64,000 nt of DNA, taken from positions 372,001-436,000 of the forward strand of contig NZ_JAEUAO010000002.1 in assembly GCF_019511375.1 (NCBI RefSeq). The letters are read 5' to 3'. Below are positions 1 through 8,984 of the stretch, in pieces; position 1 is the first letter of the stretch, and every line of letters starts with the position of its first letter. The notes beneath the pieces were generated by a model. The model was not told the origin of the DNA. It made no database searches and saw nothing but the letters and a program-made list of their open reading frames with translations. A program made the translations under genes and the position numbers. This stretch comes from Rhizobium herbae. GTDB taxonomy: Bacteria; Pseudomonadota; Alphaproteobacteria; Rhizobiales; Rhizobiaceae.

Positions 1-248
1 TTCGTCAGGGAAAGGTCGGTTCCCGCCTGTTTCAAAAGCGCCAGCGCGCCATCGGCAAAACTGTCCGAGCCGACGGCCCCCGCCATGCGCACGGTGGCTC
101 CTGCGCGTCGTGCCGCCAAGGCCTGATTGGCCCCCTTGCCGCCGGCGGCAGTCGAGAAACCCGTGCCGGCAACCGTCTCGCCGGGCTTCGGCAGCCGTGC
201 CGTGGTGGCGATCAGGTCCATGTTGATGGAACCGAAAACTGTAATCAT
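1..248 (-). CDS. rbsK: Ribokinase, N-terminal part (gene runs off the window)
   Basis: Reading leftwards from an ATG at 246-248, the 82 visible residues begin [13 protein letters not shown] and contain [15 protein letters not shown]. These are the N-terminal beta-strand and the GGKGANQA substrate-binding motif of PfkB-family ribokinases. Ribokinases phosphorylate D-ribose to ribose 5-phosphate in the cytoplasm. A GGGAGAG Shine-Dalgarno sequence precedes the ATG. The C-terminal ATP-binding half lies outside the window. The next gene, rmuC, is on the same strand but is probably functionally unrelated. Other PfkB sugar kinases are possible, but the GSINMDL start is characteristic of ribokinase. 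Confidence 0.88.
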   Translation of the reverse strand, partial: MITVFGSINMDLIATTARLPKPGETVAGTGFSTAAGGKGANQALAARRAGATVRMAGAVGSDSFADGALALLKQAGTDLSLT

Positions 249-296
249 CTGATGCTCTCCCGGCCGGCGATTTTTGCCGGACAGTGCCCGAGACGA

Positions 297-1496
297 TCAG
301 TCCTCGTCAACCACCCGCAGCTTCAATTGCCCCATGCGATTGTCGAAGGATTTCGGTTCCGGTTTGGCCTCGGGTGATGTGCCGGCGGATTCCAGCTCCA
401 GCGCCTCGATCCTTGCGCCGCGACGCTTGAGCTTCTCCGACGAGGTCAGGATGTCATCGACATCCTTCTGCGTGGTGAGGAAGTGTCCATGCAGCTTGCG
501 CACCCGGTCATCGAGGCGGGTCAGATCCTCCATCAGCCGGATCACCTCGCCCTGGATCAGATGCGCCTGTTCGCGCATCCGCGCATCGCGCAGGATTGCC
601 TGGATGACCTGGATCGACAGCATCAGCAGCGATGGGGAAACGATGACGATCCGCGCCCGGTGCGCTTTCTGGACGATCGCCTCGAAATTCTCGTGGATTT
701 CGGCAAAGATCGATTCGGAGGGCACGAACAGGAACGCGGTATCCTGGGTCTCGCCGGCGATCAGGTACTTGCCCGCAACATCCCGGATATGTACCTCCAT
801 GTCGCGGCGGAACTGTTGCGCGGCCTGCCGGGAAGCTTCCGGATCTGTGGCGTTGCGGATCGCATTCCAGCCTTCCAGCGGAAACTTGGCGTCGATCACC
901 AGCGCCGGCTGGCCGTTCGGCATCCGAACCGTGCAGTCCGGCCGTGATCCGTTCGACAGCGTCGCCTGGAAAGCATAGGAGCCCATCGGCAAACCGTCGG
1001 CGATGATCGTTTCCATGCGCGACTGGCCGAAGGCGCCGCGCGTCTGCTTGTTGGAAAGAATACTCTGCAGCCCTGCCATGTCCTTCGCCAAAGACTGGAT
1101 ATTGGTCTGTGCCGTGTCGATCACCGCAAGACGCTCCTGCAGCCGGCGCAGGTTCTCGTGCGTCGCCTTGGTCTGCTCGCTGATCGAAGCGCCGAGCCGG
1201 TGCGTCATGCCGTCGATTCTCTGGCTGATCGACTGGTTGAGTTCGGATTGGCGGGCGCCGAACACCTCGGCCATCGCCGCGATACGTCCTTGCATCTCCG
1301 TCTGCGCGGCGATGAGCGCGGTCATCCGCTGTTCCGCCTCCAGCGCAGCCTGCCGGGCACGCTGCCGCCGCAGCACCGTCGGGATACCGGCGATGAGCAG
1401 GACTGCAATGGTAACGAAAAGCCCCATTCCAAGTGATACGGGATGGCCGCCTACGATGAAAAGAGGCTGGTCGAAGGTGAGGGTCACAGGTTCCAT
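297..1496 (-). CDS. rmuC: DNA recombination protein RmuC
   Basis: This 399-residue protein has an N-terminal membrane segment (about 19-38), a long coiled coil (about 45-135) and an RmuC domain (about 135-345). The domain carries [10 protein letters not shown] and [21 protein letters not shown], whose acidic residues and Lys match the restriction-nuclease-like fold predicted for the family. RmuC limits inversions at short inverted repeats in E. coli; its biochemical activity is not firmly known. The C-terminal 50 residues are charged and low in complexity. The gene is divergent from def, an arrangement often seen in Rhizobiales. The ATG at 1494-1496 gives the membrane-anchored form. Confidence 0.9.
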   Translation of the reverse strand: MEPVTLTFDQPLFIVGGHPVSLGMGLFVTIAVLLIAGIPTVLRRQRARQAALEAEQRMTALIAAQTEMQGRIAAMAEVFGARQSELNQSISQRIDGMTHRLGASISEQTKATHENLRRLQERLAVIDTAQTNIQSLAKDMAGLQSILSNKQTRGAFGQSRMETIIADGLPMGSYAFQATLSNGSRPDCTVRMPNGQPALVIDAKFPLEGWNAIRNATDPEASRQAAQQFRRDMEVHIRDVAGKYLIAGETQDTAFLFVPSESIFAEIHENFEAIVQKAHRARIVIVSPSLLMLSIQVIQAILRDARMREQAHLIQGEVIRLMEDLTRLDDRVRKLHGHFLTTQKDVDDILTSSEKLKRRGARIEALELESAGTSPEAKPEPKSFDNRMGQLKLRVVDED

Positions 1497-1569
1497 CGGA
1501 GCAGCCTAAGCGGATTCGGCGACAGTGGCCAGATCAAAACGGGAACATTGGTGAATCAATCGACACGAC

Positions 1570-1588
1570 TTGCCGAAATTTCCGGCAA
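1570..1588. promoter_or_regulatory. Inverted repeat in the rmuC/def intergenic region
   Basis: TTGCCG and CGGCAA flank a 7-nt AT-rich spacer between the divergent rmuC and def genes. It could be a regulator site or part of the def leader. The function is inferred from position only. Confidence 0.3.
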
Positions 1589-1640
1589 AAATCGTGAAAC
1601 GAGAATTCCATCGATGCGAAAGATCGGCTATGGGAGCCGC

Positions 1641-2165
1641 ATGACCATCAAGCCGCTCATCATTCTCCCCGACCCCGTGCTGCGCCAGCTTTCCAAGCCG
1701 GTGGAAACGGTCGATGCCGATGTCCGCCGTCTTGCCGATGACATGCTCGACACCATGTATGACGCGCCCGGCATTGGCCTGGCGGCGATCCAGGTCGGCA
1801 TTGCCAGGCGCATGCTCGTCATCGATCTTGCGAAGGAGGGCGAGGAAAAGCAGCCGCTGGTCTTCATCAACCCGCAAATCCTGAAGTCTTCCGACGAGCG
1901 CTCGGTCTATGAGGAAGGCTGCCTGTCGATCCCCGATTATTATGCCGAGGTCGAGCGCCCGGCCGCAATCACCGTCGAATATGTCGATCGCGAGGGCAAG
2001 CAGCAGACGATGGACGCGGATGGCCTGCTGGCAACCTGCCTGCAGCACGAGATCGACCACCTGAACGGCGTGCTGTTCATCGATCATATCTCCAAGCTCA
2101 AGCGCGAAATGGTGATCCGCAAATTCACCAAGGCCGCCAAGGTTCGCGGCGCCAAGGCGATCTGA
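1641..2165 (+). CDS. def: Peptide deformylase
   Basis: This 174-residue metalloenzyme removes the N-formyl group from nascent proteins at the ribosome. All three family motifs are present: GIGLAAIQ (44-51), EGCLSIP with the metal-binding Cys94, and QHEIDH with His136, Glu137 and His140. The in-frame upstream extension lacks family similarity, so the ATG at 1641 ([12 protein letters not shown]) is the start. It is normally followed directly by fmt, which adds the formyl group that Def removes. Here a toxin-antitoxin pair separates the two. Confidence 0.97.
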   Translation: MTIKPLIILPDPVLRQLSKPVETVDADVRRLADDMLDTMYDAPGIGLAAIQVGIARRMLVIDLAKEGEEKQPLVFINPQILKSSDERSVYEEGCLSIPDYYAEVERPAAITVEYVDREGKQQTMDADGLLATCLQHEIDHLNGVLFIDHISKLKREMVIRKFTKAAKVRGAKAI

Positions 2166-2195
2166 CGCCTGCATTGAAAACGATGACCTTCGGGC

Positions 2196-2218
2196 CTATG
2201 ATATCATTGATATCATAG
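2196..2218. promoter_or_regulatory. Perfect 23-nt palindrome, probable toxin-antitoxin operator
   Basis: Two 11-nt arms, CTATGATATCA and TGATATCATAG, flank a single T. The palindrome ends 13 nt before the antitoxin start codon and 31 nt after def. Antitoxins with ribbon-helix-helix or related N-termini autoregulate their operon by binding such palindromes, so this is very probably the operator and lies over the promoter. Confidence 0.75.
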
Positions 2219-2230
2219 TGGAGGTTGGGC

Positions 2231-2518
2231 GTGGGCGATCTGCTGATCCGAAACATTTCCGATGCTTTGAAGCGCGACATCGCCGCTGCGGCCGATCGCA
2301 CAGGGCGCAGTCTTTCCGATGAGGCCAAGGAACTTTTGCGCAAGGGCCTGATTGCTGAGAAGGATATCAAGCCGGTGCAAGAACAATCCGCTTACGATGC
2401 TCTACGCGCGGCTTTTGGTGCAGACGAGGGATTGGGTGACGATTTCGCCGCTATCCTGGATGAAGTGGAAGCTGAGCGGAAGAAGGACTTTGGCAGCCCG
2501 CCGGTGGAATTTGAATGA
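2231..2518 (+). CDS. Ribbon-helix-helix antitoxin (FitA/VapB type)
   Basis: The protein has 95 residues if started at the GTG at 2231, which is preceded by GGAGG with a 6-nt gap; an in-frame TTG at 2225 is less well placed. The N-terminus (GDLLIRNISDALKRDIAAAA) and the helix with GRSLSDEAKELLRKGL are typical of FitA-like ribbon-helix-helix antitoxins. The C-terminal half (about 45-95) is acidic and would wrap and block the partner toxin. Its stop overlaps the toxin start (ATGA), so the two are translationally coupled. A perfect palindrome just upstream supports autorepression. Confidence 0.85.
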   Translation: MGDLLIRNISDALKRDIAAAADRTGRSLSDEAKELLRKGLIAEKDIKPVQEQSAYDALRAAFGADEGLGDDFAAILDEVEAERKKDFGSPPVEFE

Positions 2519-2937
2519 TCGTCCTCGATACGAACATCATTTCGGAACTTATAAAATCATCTCCGGATCGAAATGTCGTCCTGTGGTTCCGGCGTGAGGC
2601 TCAATCCAGCTTGTATTTGAATTCTGTTGTCGTCATGGAGCAATCGTTCGGCGCAGAGCGATTTTATCTGCGGACAGGTTCGGACCGATATATTCGGTCG
2701 CTGGAAAATCTGCTGGCGACCCAGTTTCGAGGACGTGTCTTGGAATTTGTAGAAGAAACCCCCGTCCTTTCCGGCCGCCTCCGTGCAAAACGCGAAAGCG
2801 CGGGGCGCCCGATCTCGGTTCAGGACGCCATGATCGCCGCCATCTGCCTTTCCCACGATGCGACGCTTGCGACCCGCAACACAAAAGACTTCGAGGGGCT
2901 TGATTTGAAGCTCGTAAACCCGTTTGAAGAGGCCTGA
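2515..2937 (+). CDS. PIN-domain toxin (FitB/VapC-type RNase)
   Basis: This 140-residue single PIN domain is a Mg-dependent ribonuclease toxin. The acidic residues expected of FitB-like proteins are present: Asp5 in LDTN, Glu42 in MEQSFGAER, Asp104 in SVQDAMIAA, and Asp125 after the conserved TRNTKDF. It overlaps the antitoxin stop by 4 nt. The cellular RNA target cannot be read from sequence. The pair interrupts the usual def-fmt juxtaposition, which suggests acquisition by transfer. No direct repeats or transposase mark the insertion. Confidence 0.88.
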   Translation: MIVLDTNIISELIKSSPDRNVVLWFRREAQSSLYLNSVVVMEQSFGAERFYLRTGSDRYIRSLENLLATQFRGRVLEFVEETPVLSGRLRAKRESAGRPISVQDAMIAAICLSHDATLATRNTKDFEGLDLKLVNPFEEA

Positions 2938-2959
2938 TCAGAACGGGAGTCCGCGCGCC

Positions 2960-3895
2960 GTGCCGCTTCGCATCATCTTCATGGGAACGCCCGAATTTTC
3001 GGTTCCGACATTGGCGGCGCTGGCCGAGGCCGGTCACAAGATCGTTGCCGTCTATACCCAGCCGCCCCGCCCCGGTGGCCGGCGGGGGCTCGACCTGCAG
3101 AAGTCGCCGGTGCACCAGGCGGCCGAATTGCTGGGTATCAAGGTGCTGACTCCGGTCAACTTCAAGGACGCCGCCGACCGGCAGACCTTTCGCGATTTCG
3201 ACGCCGACGTTGCCGTGGTGGTCGCCTATGGCTTGCTTTTGCCGGAAGACATCCTCAACGGGACCCGGCTTGGCTGCTACAACGGCCATGCCTCGCTCTT
3301 GCCGCGCTGGCGGGGAGCCGCGCCGATCCAGCGGGCGATCATGGCAGGCGACCATGAGTCCGGCATGATGGTGATGAAGATGGACAAGGGCCTCGACACG
3401 GGGCCGGTGGCGCTGACCAAGGTCGTGGCCATCGGCAACGAAATGACGGCCGGTGAACTGCACGACAAGCTGAAGCTGGTTGGGGCGGACCTGATGAAGG
3501 ACGCCATGGACAAGCTCGAAGGCGGTGACCTGCCGCTTACGCCGCAGGCGGAGCATGGCGTCATCTATGCCGCCAAGATCAGCAAGGCGGAAACCCGGAT
3601 CGATTTCTCCAGGACGGCGGCCGAGGTTCACAATCATATTCGCGGTCTCTCGCCTTTCCCCGGCGCCTGGTTCGAAGTCGAAATCGGCGGCAAGATGGAG
3701 CGGATCAAGGTACTCTCCTCCGTTGTCGAAAAGGTGGGCGGCGAAACCGGCACCGCATTGTTCGACGACCTGACGATTGCTTGCGACAATGGTTCGGTGC
3801 GGCTGACCCGCCTGCAGAGGGCAGGCGGCAAGGTGCTCGATGCCGACGATTTCCGCCGCGGCACGCCTATTCCAGCCGGCACAAGGCTGTTGTGA
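2960..3895 (+). CDS. fmt: Methionyl-tRNA formyltransferase
   Basis: This 311-residue enzyme formylates initiator Met-tRNA using 10-formyltetrahydrofolate. The N-terminal formyltransferase domain starts [16 protein letters not shown] and contains [15 protein letters not shown], the folate and catalytic motif region. A C-terminal tRNA-binding domain follows from about residue 205. The GTG at 2960, with GGGAG about 10 nt upstream, gives the family-typical start; an upstream TTG would add 12 unrelated residues. The stop overlaps the truA start by one base (TGATG), so fmt and truA are translationally coupled. Confidence 0.96.
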   Translation: MPLRIIFMGTPEFSVPTLAALAEAGHKIVAVYTQPPRPGGRRGLDLQKSPVHQAAELLGIKVLTPVNFKDAADRQTFRDFDADVAVVVAYGLLLPEDILNGTRLGCYNGHASLLPRWRGAAPIQRAIMAGDHESGMMVMKMDKGLDTGPVALTKVVAIGNEMTAGELHDKLKLVGADLMKDAMDKLEGGDLPLTPQAEHGVIYAAKISKAETRIDFSRTAAEVHNHIRGLSPFPGAWFEVEIGGKMERIKVLSSVVEKVGGETGTALFDDLTIACDNGSVRLTRLQRAGGKVLDADDFRRGTPIPAGTRLL

Positions 3896-4638
3896 TGCCG
3901 CGTTTCCGCATGACCATCGAATATGACGGCTCGGCCTATGTCGGCTGGCAGCGGCAGGAGAACGGCCCCTCGGTGCAGGGCGCCGTGGAGAAGGCGATCC
4001 TCAGCCTTACCGGCGAGACCGTTTCGATCCGTGGCGCGGGGCGCACCGATTCCGGCGTGCATGCCAGGGGGCAGGTGGCGCATGCCGATCTCACCCGGTC
4101 CTGGAAGCCCGCAACCTTGCGCAATGCGCTGAACGCCCATCTGCGCCAGGCTTGCGAACAGGTGGCGATCATTGATGCCGCAGAAGTGACGCCCGCGTTC
4201 GACGCGCGGTTTTCAGCGTTGAGGAGGCATTATCTTTACCGCATCATCTCGCGTCCGGCGCCGCTGGCGCTGGAGGCCAAGCGCGCGTGGTGGGTGCCGA
4301 AGACGCTCGATCATGCGGCGATGCATGCCGCGGCGCAGCTGCTGGTCGGGCACCATGACTTCACCACCTTCCGCTCGACCCATTGCCAAGCCAACAGTCC
4401 GATGCGCACGATCGACCGGCTCGATGTGACGCGGGAAGGCGACCTTGTCGAAATCCGTGCCACGGCCCAGAGCTTCCTGCACAATCAGATACGCTCCTTC
4501 GCCGGCACGTTGAAGCTGGTGGGCGAGGGCAGGTGGACGCCGGACGACGTGCGCGCGGCACTGGAGGCGCGGGACCGCAAGGCCTGCGGGCCGGTGGCGC
4601 CGCCGGACGGGCTCTATTTCATGCAGGTCGATTACTGA
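3895..4638 (+). CDS. truA: tRNA pseudouridine(38-40) synthase
   Basis: This 247-residue enzyme converts U38-U40 of the tRNA anticodon stem to pseudouridine. The N-terminal [16 protein letters not shown] and the catalytic motif [11 protein letters not shown] with Asp52 are intact. [13 protein letters not shown] near the C-terminus is also typical. The ATG at 3895 shares its A with the fmt stop codon. The longer open frame upstream lies inside fmt and is not real. Confidence 0.97.
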   Translation: MPRFRMTIEYDGSAYVGWQRQENGPSVQGAVEKAILSLTGETVSIRGAGRTDSGVHARGQVAHADLTRSWKPATLRNALNAHLRQACEQVAIIDAAEVTPAFDARFSALRRHYLYRIISRPAPLALEAKRAWWVPKTLDHAAMHAAAQLLVGHHDFTTFRSTHCQANSPMRTIDRLDVTREGDLVEIRATAQSFLHNQIRSFAGTLKLVGEGRWTPDDVRAALEARDRKACGPVAPPDGLYFMQVDY

Positions 4639-4650
4639 GCGCCAGCGGGG

Positions 4651-5247
4651 TCAGGCCGGCATCAGACCGAGCATTCGCGGAAGCCCTTGGCCGAGCATCA
4701 GCCACGGCAGGATCAGCAGGGCGGACAATGCGGAGGCGAGCAGTGTCTGGCCCTTGGCGATGGTTTTCACCAGCCGGAAAATCGCGGTGAAATTCGCCAG
4801 GAGCAGGATTAGCGACAGCACGCTCGTCAGGTCCTCGCTGTTGGGGATGATCAGGCTGATCGCCAGCGGAACGGCCATCGCATAGACCGTGGGCACGGCC
4901 AGCCAGTTGCTGGCTATGATGATCGGCGCCAGCAGTTCGCCGTAACCGAGCGGCTTTGCGAGCACAGCGACGAGCACCAGCGGCACGATCCACATGGCCA
5001 TGTCGACGAAGAGCAGCTTGAGGATGAAGATAAGCCCCGTCTCGGCGCCGTGCGGCATGTTGGCCAGATAATAGAGGCGCCACGCGGCCCAGCCGACGGC
5101 CATCGCCGGCAGGCACCAGAGGAAGGCGGCAAAGGAGCGCCATACACCGAGGGCGCTAATGTCGAGCCAGTCGAACCCGGTCCTGTCACCGAGAATCAGC
5201 AGCCAGACTCCCTTGATGTAATTGCCGATCTCCTCAATCTGCGGCAT
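4651..5247 (-). CDS. Conserved multi-pass inner membrane protein of unknown function
   Basis: This protein of about 198 residues has five or six predicted membrane segments (about 28-52, 68-90, 95-115, 125-145, 160-195) and few charges outside a short N-terminal helix. I do not recognise a characterised family. Its ATG at 5245-5247 overlaps the end of dapE by 14 nt, so it is probably translated from the dapE transcript. Similar small membrane proteins sit beside dapE in other Rhizobiaceae as far as I recall, but no function is assigned. It converges on truA with a 12-nt gap. Confidence 0.75.
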   Translation of the reverse strand: MPQIEEIGNYIKGVWLLILGDRTGFDWLDISALGVWRSFAAFLWCLPAMAVGWAAWRLYYLANMPHGAETGLIFILKLLFVDMAMWIVPLVLVAVLAKPLGYGELLAPIIIASNWLAVPTVYAMAVPLAISLIIPNSEDLTSVLSLILLLANFTAIFRLVKTIAKGQTLLASALSALLILPWLMLGQGLPRMLGLMPA

Positions 5248-6427
5248 GGCCAAACCAGCGGCTGATGAAGGTTTCGTAGATCTGCGTCAGCGTTTCGAGG
5301 TCGGCAATGGCAACACGTTCGTCGACCATGTGCATGGTCTGGCCGACCAGACCGAATTCGACGACCGGGCAGTAGTCCTTGATGAAGCGCGCATCCGACG
5401 TGCCGCCGGTGGTCGACAGCGTCGGCGCGCGACCGGTGACGGCTTGGACGGCGTCCGACAGGGAAGCGATCAATGCGTTGTTGCGGGTGAGGAAGACGTG
5501 GCTCGGGCGCTCGCTCCAGACGATATCGTATCTGACCGGCGGCCGGCCTGGACGCAGCACGCTCTCGGCGCTGGCGCGGTCAAGGCGGGCGATGATCTCG
5601 GTCTTCAGGCTGTCGACGCTCCAGGTGTCGTTGAAGCGGATGTTGAAGCACGCCGACGCCTTGGCCGGAATGACGTTGACCGCCTTGTTGGCGACGTCGA
5701 TCGTCGTCACCTCGAGATTGGACGGCTGGAAATCGTCGGTGCCGGAATCGAAAGGCGGATCCATCAGCGCCTGCGTCAAGGCAAGGATGCCGCGCACCGG
5801 GCTGTCGGCGAGATGCGGATAGGCGGCGTGGCCCTGGACGCCGTGCACGGTGATGGTGCCGGACAGCGAGCCGCGCCGGCCGATCTTGATCATGTCGCCG
5901 AGACGGTCGGGATTGGTCGGTTCGCCGACGAGACAGGCATCCCAGCGCTCGCCCTTTGCTGCCGCCCATTCGAGTAGCTTGGCGGTGCCGTTGATGGCTG
6001 GGCCTTCCTCGTCGCCGGTGATCAGGAAGGAGATCGAGCCCTGTGGCTTGCCATTCTTCTCGATATGGCGGGCGGCGGCGGCGGCGAAACAGGCAATGCC
6101 GCCCTTCATGTCGACGGCGCCGCGGCCATACATCTCGCCATCCGCAATGTCGGCGGAGAACGGGCCATGTGTCCAGGCCGCCTCGTCGCCGATCGGCACG
6201 ACGTCGGTATGGCCGGCAAACATCAGATGCGGGCCAGCGGTGCCGAGGCGGGCATAGAGGTTTTCGATGTCCGGCGTCCCGTCCTCGCTCGCCGTTACCC
6301 GCTCGACGGCAAAACCGAGCGGTTTCAGCATCTTTTCGAGTGCACTCAACGCGCCGCCTTCGGCAGGGGTTACGGAGGGGCAGCGGATCAGGGTGGCGAG
6401 GTTGGCGGCGGGATCGGTAACGGTCAT
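5234..6427 (-). CDS. dapE: Succinyl-diaminopimelate desuccinylase
   Basis: This 397-residue M20-family dinuclear zinc hydrolase cleaves N-succinyl-LL-diaminopimelate in lysine and peptidoglycan precursor synthesis. Visible residues include His73 and Asp75 in FAGHTDVVP, Asp106 in [10 protein letters not shown], and the catalytic Glu140-Glu141 in TGDEEG. The ATG at 6427 follows a TTG that could extend the protein by one residue. It acts after DapD, whose gene lies about 6.7 kb away on the same strand; in many relatives the two are close, so the genes between them look inserted. Confidence 0.96.
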   Translation of the reverse strand: MTVTDPAANLATLIRCPSVTPAEGGALSALEKMLKPLGFAVERVTASEDGTPDIENLYARLGTAGPHLMFAGHTDVVPIGDEAAWTHGPFSADIADGEMYGRGAVDMKGGIACFAAAAARHIEKNGKPQGSISFLITGDEEGPAINGTAKLLEWAAAKGERWDACLVGEPTNPDRLGDMIKIGRRGSLSGTITVHGVQGHAAYPHLADSPVRGILALTQALMDPPFDSGTDDFQPSNLEVTTIDVANKAVNVIPAKASACFNIRFNDTWSVDSLKTEIIARLDRASAESVLRPGRPPVRYDIVWSERPSHVFLTRNNALIASLSDAVQAVTGRAPTLSTTGGTSDARFIKDYCPVVEFGLVGQTMHMVDERVAIADLETLTQIYETFISRWFGHAAD

Positions 6428-6594
6428 CAAGAAAGGCCTGTTGTCTTAAAGGCTTGGTGTAGCCGATCCCCACCGGACTGTCACGTGGGAGAAGCAAGCT
6501 GCACTACTGGCGTTGTCGTCTCGTCGCTGTCATGCCTCGGGCTTTCCCGCAGAGAAGGGGTGGTATTTCACAGTATCCGATCGCATTGGGAAGA

Positions 6595-6692
6595 CCCCCT
6601 CTGTCACTTCGCTCCCCACAAGGGGGAAGATCGGGAGCGAGGGGTTAGCTGCACGCCAATCTCCACCCTTGTGGGGAGATTCCCGGCAGAGA
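6595..6692. repeat. Intergenic repeat family, copy A
   Basis: It begins CCCCCTCTGTCACTTCG (6595-6611), which is identical over 17 nt to the reverse complement of the right end of copy C (24165-24181). It ends in an ATCTCC...GGGGAGAT hairpin around 6659-6680. This is a rhizobial-type intergenic mosaic element. Confidence 0.7.
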
Positions 6693-6801
6693 GAGGCGAC
6701 TGCCGCTGTCGTCTGCACTTCCTGCAATCTGTCGCATCATCTCAAACATCTTTGTCCACGCCCGGAAAATCCGCCGTGGTTTGCTTTAAGTCTCACTTGG
6801 C

Positions 6802-6858
6802 CGGGGCGCTGGAAAGTGCCGAGACTAAGGAATTTATATGACGCCTTCCAGCGCCCCG
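6802..6858. other. 13-bp inverted repeat enclosing a Shine-Dalgarno and ATG
   Basis: CGGGGCGCTGGAA (6802-6814) and its exact complement (6846-6858) flank 31 nt containing AAGGA (6827-6831) and an ATG (6838). The ATG opens a 119-codon frame of poor coding character. It may be a regulatory RNA hairpin or a repeat remnant. Confidence 0.4.
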
Positions 6859-7280
6859 TTCGCGTGTTCGTCGACTGGCAACTCCGGTTTCTCTGCGGGG
6901 ATGGCGGCACCTTTTTCCGGTACAGGGTGGCGCTCGACCGATGCCGGATTGCTCCGGTTCTGCGGCGCCACGAAAGGGAATTGCTTATCGCAAGCCCAGT
7001 CGCCGCTCCTCATGTGTGCCTCACAGGCACGCCCCGCCCTGTTTCAGGCGGGAGGGAAACCATTTTCTGCCAGTCCACCGGGCAAAGGCTCACGTCCTTC
7101 CTCCACCCGGCACCGGTTCCGCCTCGCCGCGACGCCTCGCGGGGTAGCCGATGACGGAACGCCACGATCATCGCACAGGTTTTCCGGGCGGGGATGAACG
7201 GGGGAACTGCGGGCGGCTTTTTTGCCTTTGGCAAGCATTCTGTCATGTCTCGACGCTCCCGTTCGAAAGCGGGCTTTCCA

Positions 7281-7400
7281 TCACCCTCGTACCCGCCTGT
7301 GGCGGGTATCCAGCGCGCTCAAGTCCTTGGGCGCAAAGGCTCTTTCACGCGATGGACATCGCGCGGCTGGATTACCGCCACAAGGGCGGTAATGAGGGAG
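7281..7400. repeat. Composite palindromic element of two inverted REP-like units
   Basis: A hairpin ACCCGCC-TGT-GGCGGGT followed by ATCCAGC (7291-7314) faces a second unit, GCTGGAT followed by TTACCGCC...GGCGGTAA (7366-7392), in the opposite orientation. The two units are related to each other as an imperfect inverted repeat of about 35 nt. This resembles REP/BIME-type elements of Rhizobiales. Confidence 0.65.
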
Positions 7401-7445
7401 GGTTGGAATGACCGACTTTGTCAGCAATCTGACTTTTGCCTTTGG

Positions 7446-8549
7446 TTAAGATGTCGATTTCGTCTCCTCTCCCGCAGAGAAAGAGGAATCGGATGTCCCG
7501 CCGCGCCGTTCGTGCGCCGTCCTGCGAATGATCTCGGCGATCTCCGGGCTGCTTTTCGAGAGCATCTGGAAATCCACCGCGTACAGCGACAGCAGCGAGA
7601 CCTCCGTTAGGGCGCTGACGGTCGCCGAGCGGGGCTCGCCGGTGATCAGTGCCATTTCGCCGAAGAAGCTGCCGGAACCGAGCTCCACCGGATTGGGCGT
7701 CGCGACGCTGACGCGGCCCTCGACGATGAAGAACATCCGGTCGCCGATGTCCCCCTTTCGACAGATGACGGTGCCGGCCGGCACGACACGCGGCCGCAGC
7801 GCGCGCACGACTTCGACCAGCGCGGCCGAGCCAACCTTCTGGAACAGTGGCACGGCCGCAACCAGCTGCCAATTGCGCACGAAGTCCTGGCGGCGGACTT
7901 CCTCGTAGAAACCAGTGGCGAGGAGGCCGGCCCACAGCGCAAAGATGCCGATGCCACACATCATCACCAGCCCGGCCAGAACACGGCCTGCAAAGCTCTG
8001 CGGAATTTCATCGCCATAGCCGGTGGTCGACAGCGTCACCACTGCCCACCACATCGCCTGGGGGATGCTGCCGAACTTGTCCGGCTGGACGTCGCGCTCG
8101 ATGAGATAGGCCGCGAGCGCGGCGCCGAACAGAATGATGGCGAAGACCGATGTGACGCCGATCAGGTTGCGCGCCTCGCTGGTGAGGACCCGGCCCATCA
8201 GCCGGAAGAAGGTCGAATCGCGCAGCGGCTTCAAAAGCCAGATGGCACAATAGAGGCTCTGGTCGCGCGTGCCGTCGAGCAGGAACGCGGCGAGAGGAAC
8301 CAATACGGCCAGCACATCGACGACAAGGGCAGGCATGCTGTCGCGAACGTTCCGCGTCCTCTGCTTGATCAGCGTCCCGATCAGCTGCAGCACATAAATG
8401 GCCCAGATGCCGGCGAGCAGGAACTCCAGGGCGAGCTTGGTTGCTGCGGCGAGATCCGGCGTGGTCAGCGCAGCCACCGCCACGAGCCCGACCGCAGCGA
8501 GCAGTCCGTTGAGCGGTGCCGAAATTTTCGAGAAAGGCAGTGCCGACAT
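7446..8549 (-). CDS. Cyclic-nucleotide-gated potassium channel (MloK1-like)
   Basis: This 367-residue protein has six membrane segments, a P-loop with selectivity filter TTGYGDE (175-181), and a cytoplasmic cyclic-nucleotide-binding domain (about 235-345). The phosphate-binding cassette FFGEMALITGEPRSATV holds Glu298 and Arg307, the ligand contacts in this fold. The S4 region (CAIWLLKPLRDSTFFRLMGR) has few regular arginines, so it is likely ligand-gated rather than voltage-gated. Architecture and length match the Mesorhizobium loti channel MloK1 (355 residues). The last 25 residues form a Ser/Thr/Lys tail. It is flanked by repeats on both sides and is probably monocistronic. A CRP and an adenylate cyclase also lie in this window, but a link is not shown. 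Confidence 0.9.
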   Translation of the reverse strand: MSALPFSKISAPLNGLLAAVGLVAVAALTTPDLAAATKLALEFLLAGIWAIYVLQLIGTLIKQRTRNVRDSMPALVVDVLAVLVPLAAFLLDGTRDQSLYCAIWLLKPLRDSTFFRLMGRVLTSEARNLIGVTSVFAIILFGAALAAYLIERDVQPDKFGSIPQAMWWAVVTLSTTGYGDEIPQSFAGRVLAGLVMMCGIGIFALWAGLLATGFYEEVRRQDFVRNWQLVAAVPLFQKVGSAALVEVVRALRPRVVPAGTVICRKGDIGDRMFFIVEGRVSVATPNPVELGSGSFFGEMALITGEPRSATVSALTEVSLLSLYAVDFQMLSKSSPEIAEIIRRTAHERRGGTSDSSFSAGEETKSTS

Positions 8550-8984
8550 TCATACACCCCGAGCGGCCGACCACGCTGTCGAGATCATAGAATGCCTTCA
8601 GGCCAAGTGCAAAGGGCCGGGGAGCGGCTTCGTTGCCGCGTGCCACCGTACACGACAGTGCCTGCAAAATACCCTCCTCTGCCCTGCCGGGCATCTCCCC
8701 CTCAAGGAGGGAGATTGGGGTGGGGCTGGCCGCGTGTTCCCGATCTCCCCCTTTGAGGGCAGGGTAATTGCATATGGAGCGAAGGCGCTTGCCGCAGGCT
8801 TCCTCTTCTCCCCTCGGGGAGAAGTGCCGAGCGTATGCGAGGCGATGAGGGGGGCACGGCGATTTCGGCGCCGGCGGCCCCCTCGTCCGGCGCTTCGCGC
8901 CACCTTCTCCCCGTTGGGGAGAAGAGGGAGCAAGGTCCGCTCTTCCACTACCGCAGTGTGGCCACGACAAACGCGACTCTCGAC
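8550..8984. other. Non-coding stretch dominated by a repeat
   Basis: This region separates the channel gene from the small membrane protein candidate. Apart from the repeat at 8672-8930 nothing else is recognisable; frames on both strands are low-complexity shadows of the repeat. Confidence 0.6.
8672..8930. repeat. Intergenic repeat family, copy B (long form)
   Basis: It shares a 26-nt exact match with copy C (8676-8701 versus 24121-24146). It also contains two near-identical hairpins, CTTCTCCCC-tc-GGGGAGAAG (8805-8824) and CTTCTCCCC-gtt-GGGGAGAAG (8904-8924). A mosaic structure built from several palindromic modules is evident. Confidence 0.75.

Larger units (their letters stand above)
6428..7445. 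other. 1 kb non-coding stretch rich in repeats and hairpins
   Basis: No frame here has convincing coding character; several short overlapping frames are Ser/Pro/Arg-rich on both strands. It holds one copy of a short intergenic repeat family (6595-6692), a 13-bp stem around a ribosome-binding site (6802-6858), and a composite palindromic element (7281-7400). The part from about 6860 to 7260 matches nothing I recognise. Confidence 0.6.

Noticed and set aside
6838..7197. A 119-codon frame with a good Shine-Dalgarno
   Set aside because: The Ser/Pro/Arg-rich translation shows no domain, and competing frames of similar length exist on both strands; kept only as part of the structured non-coding region.
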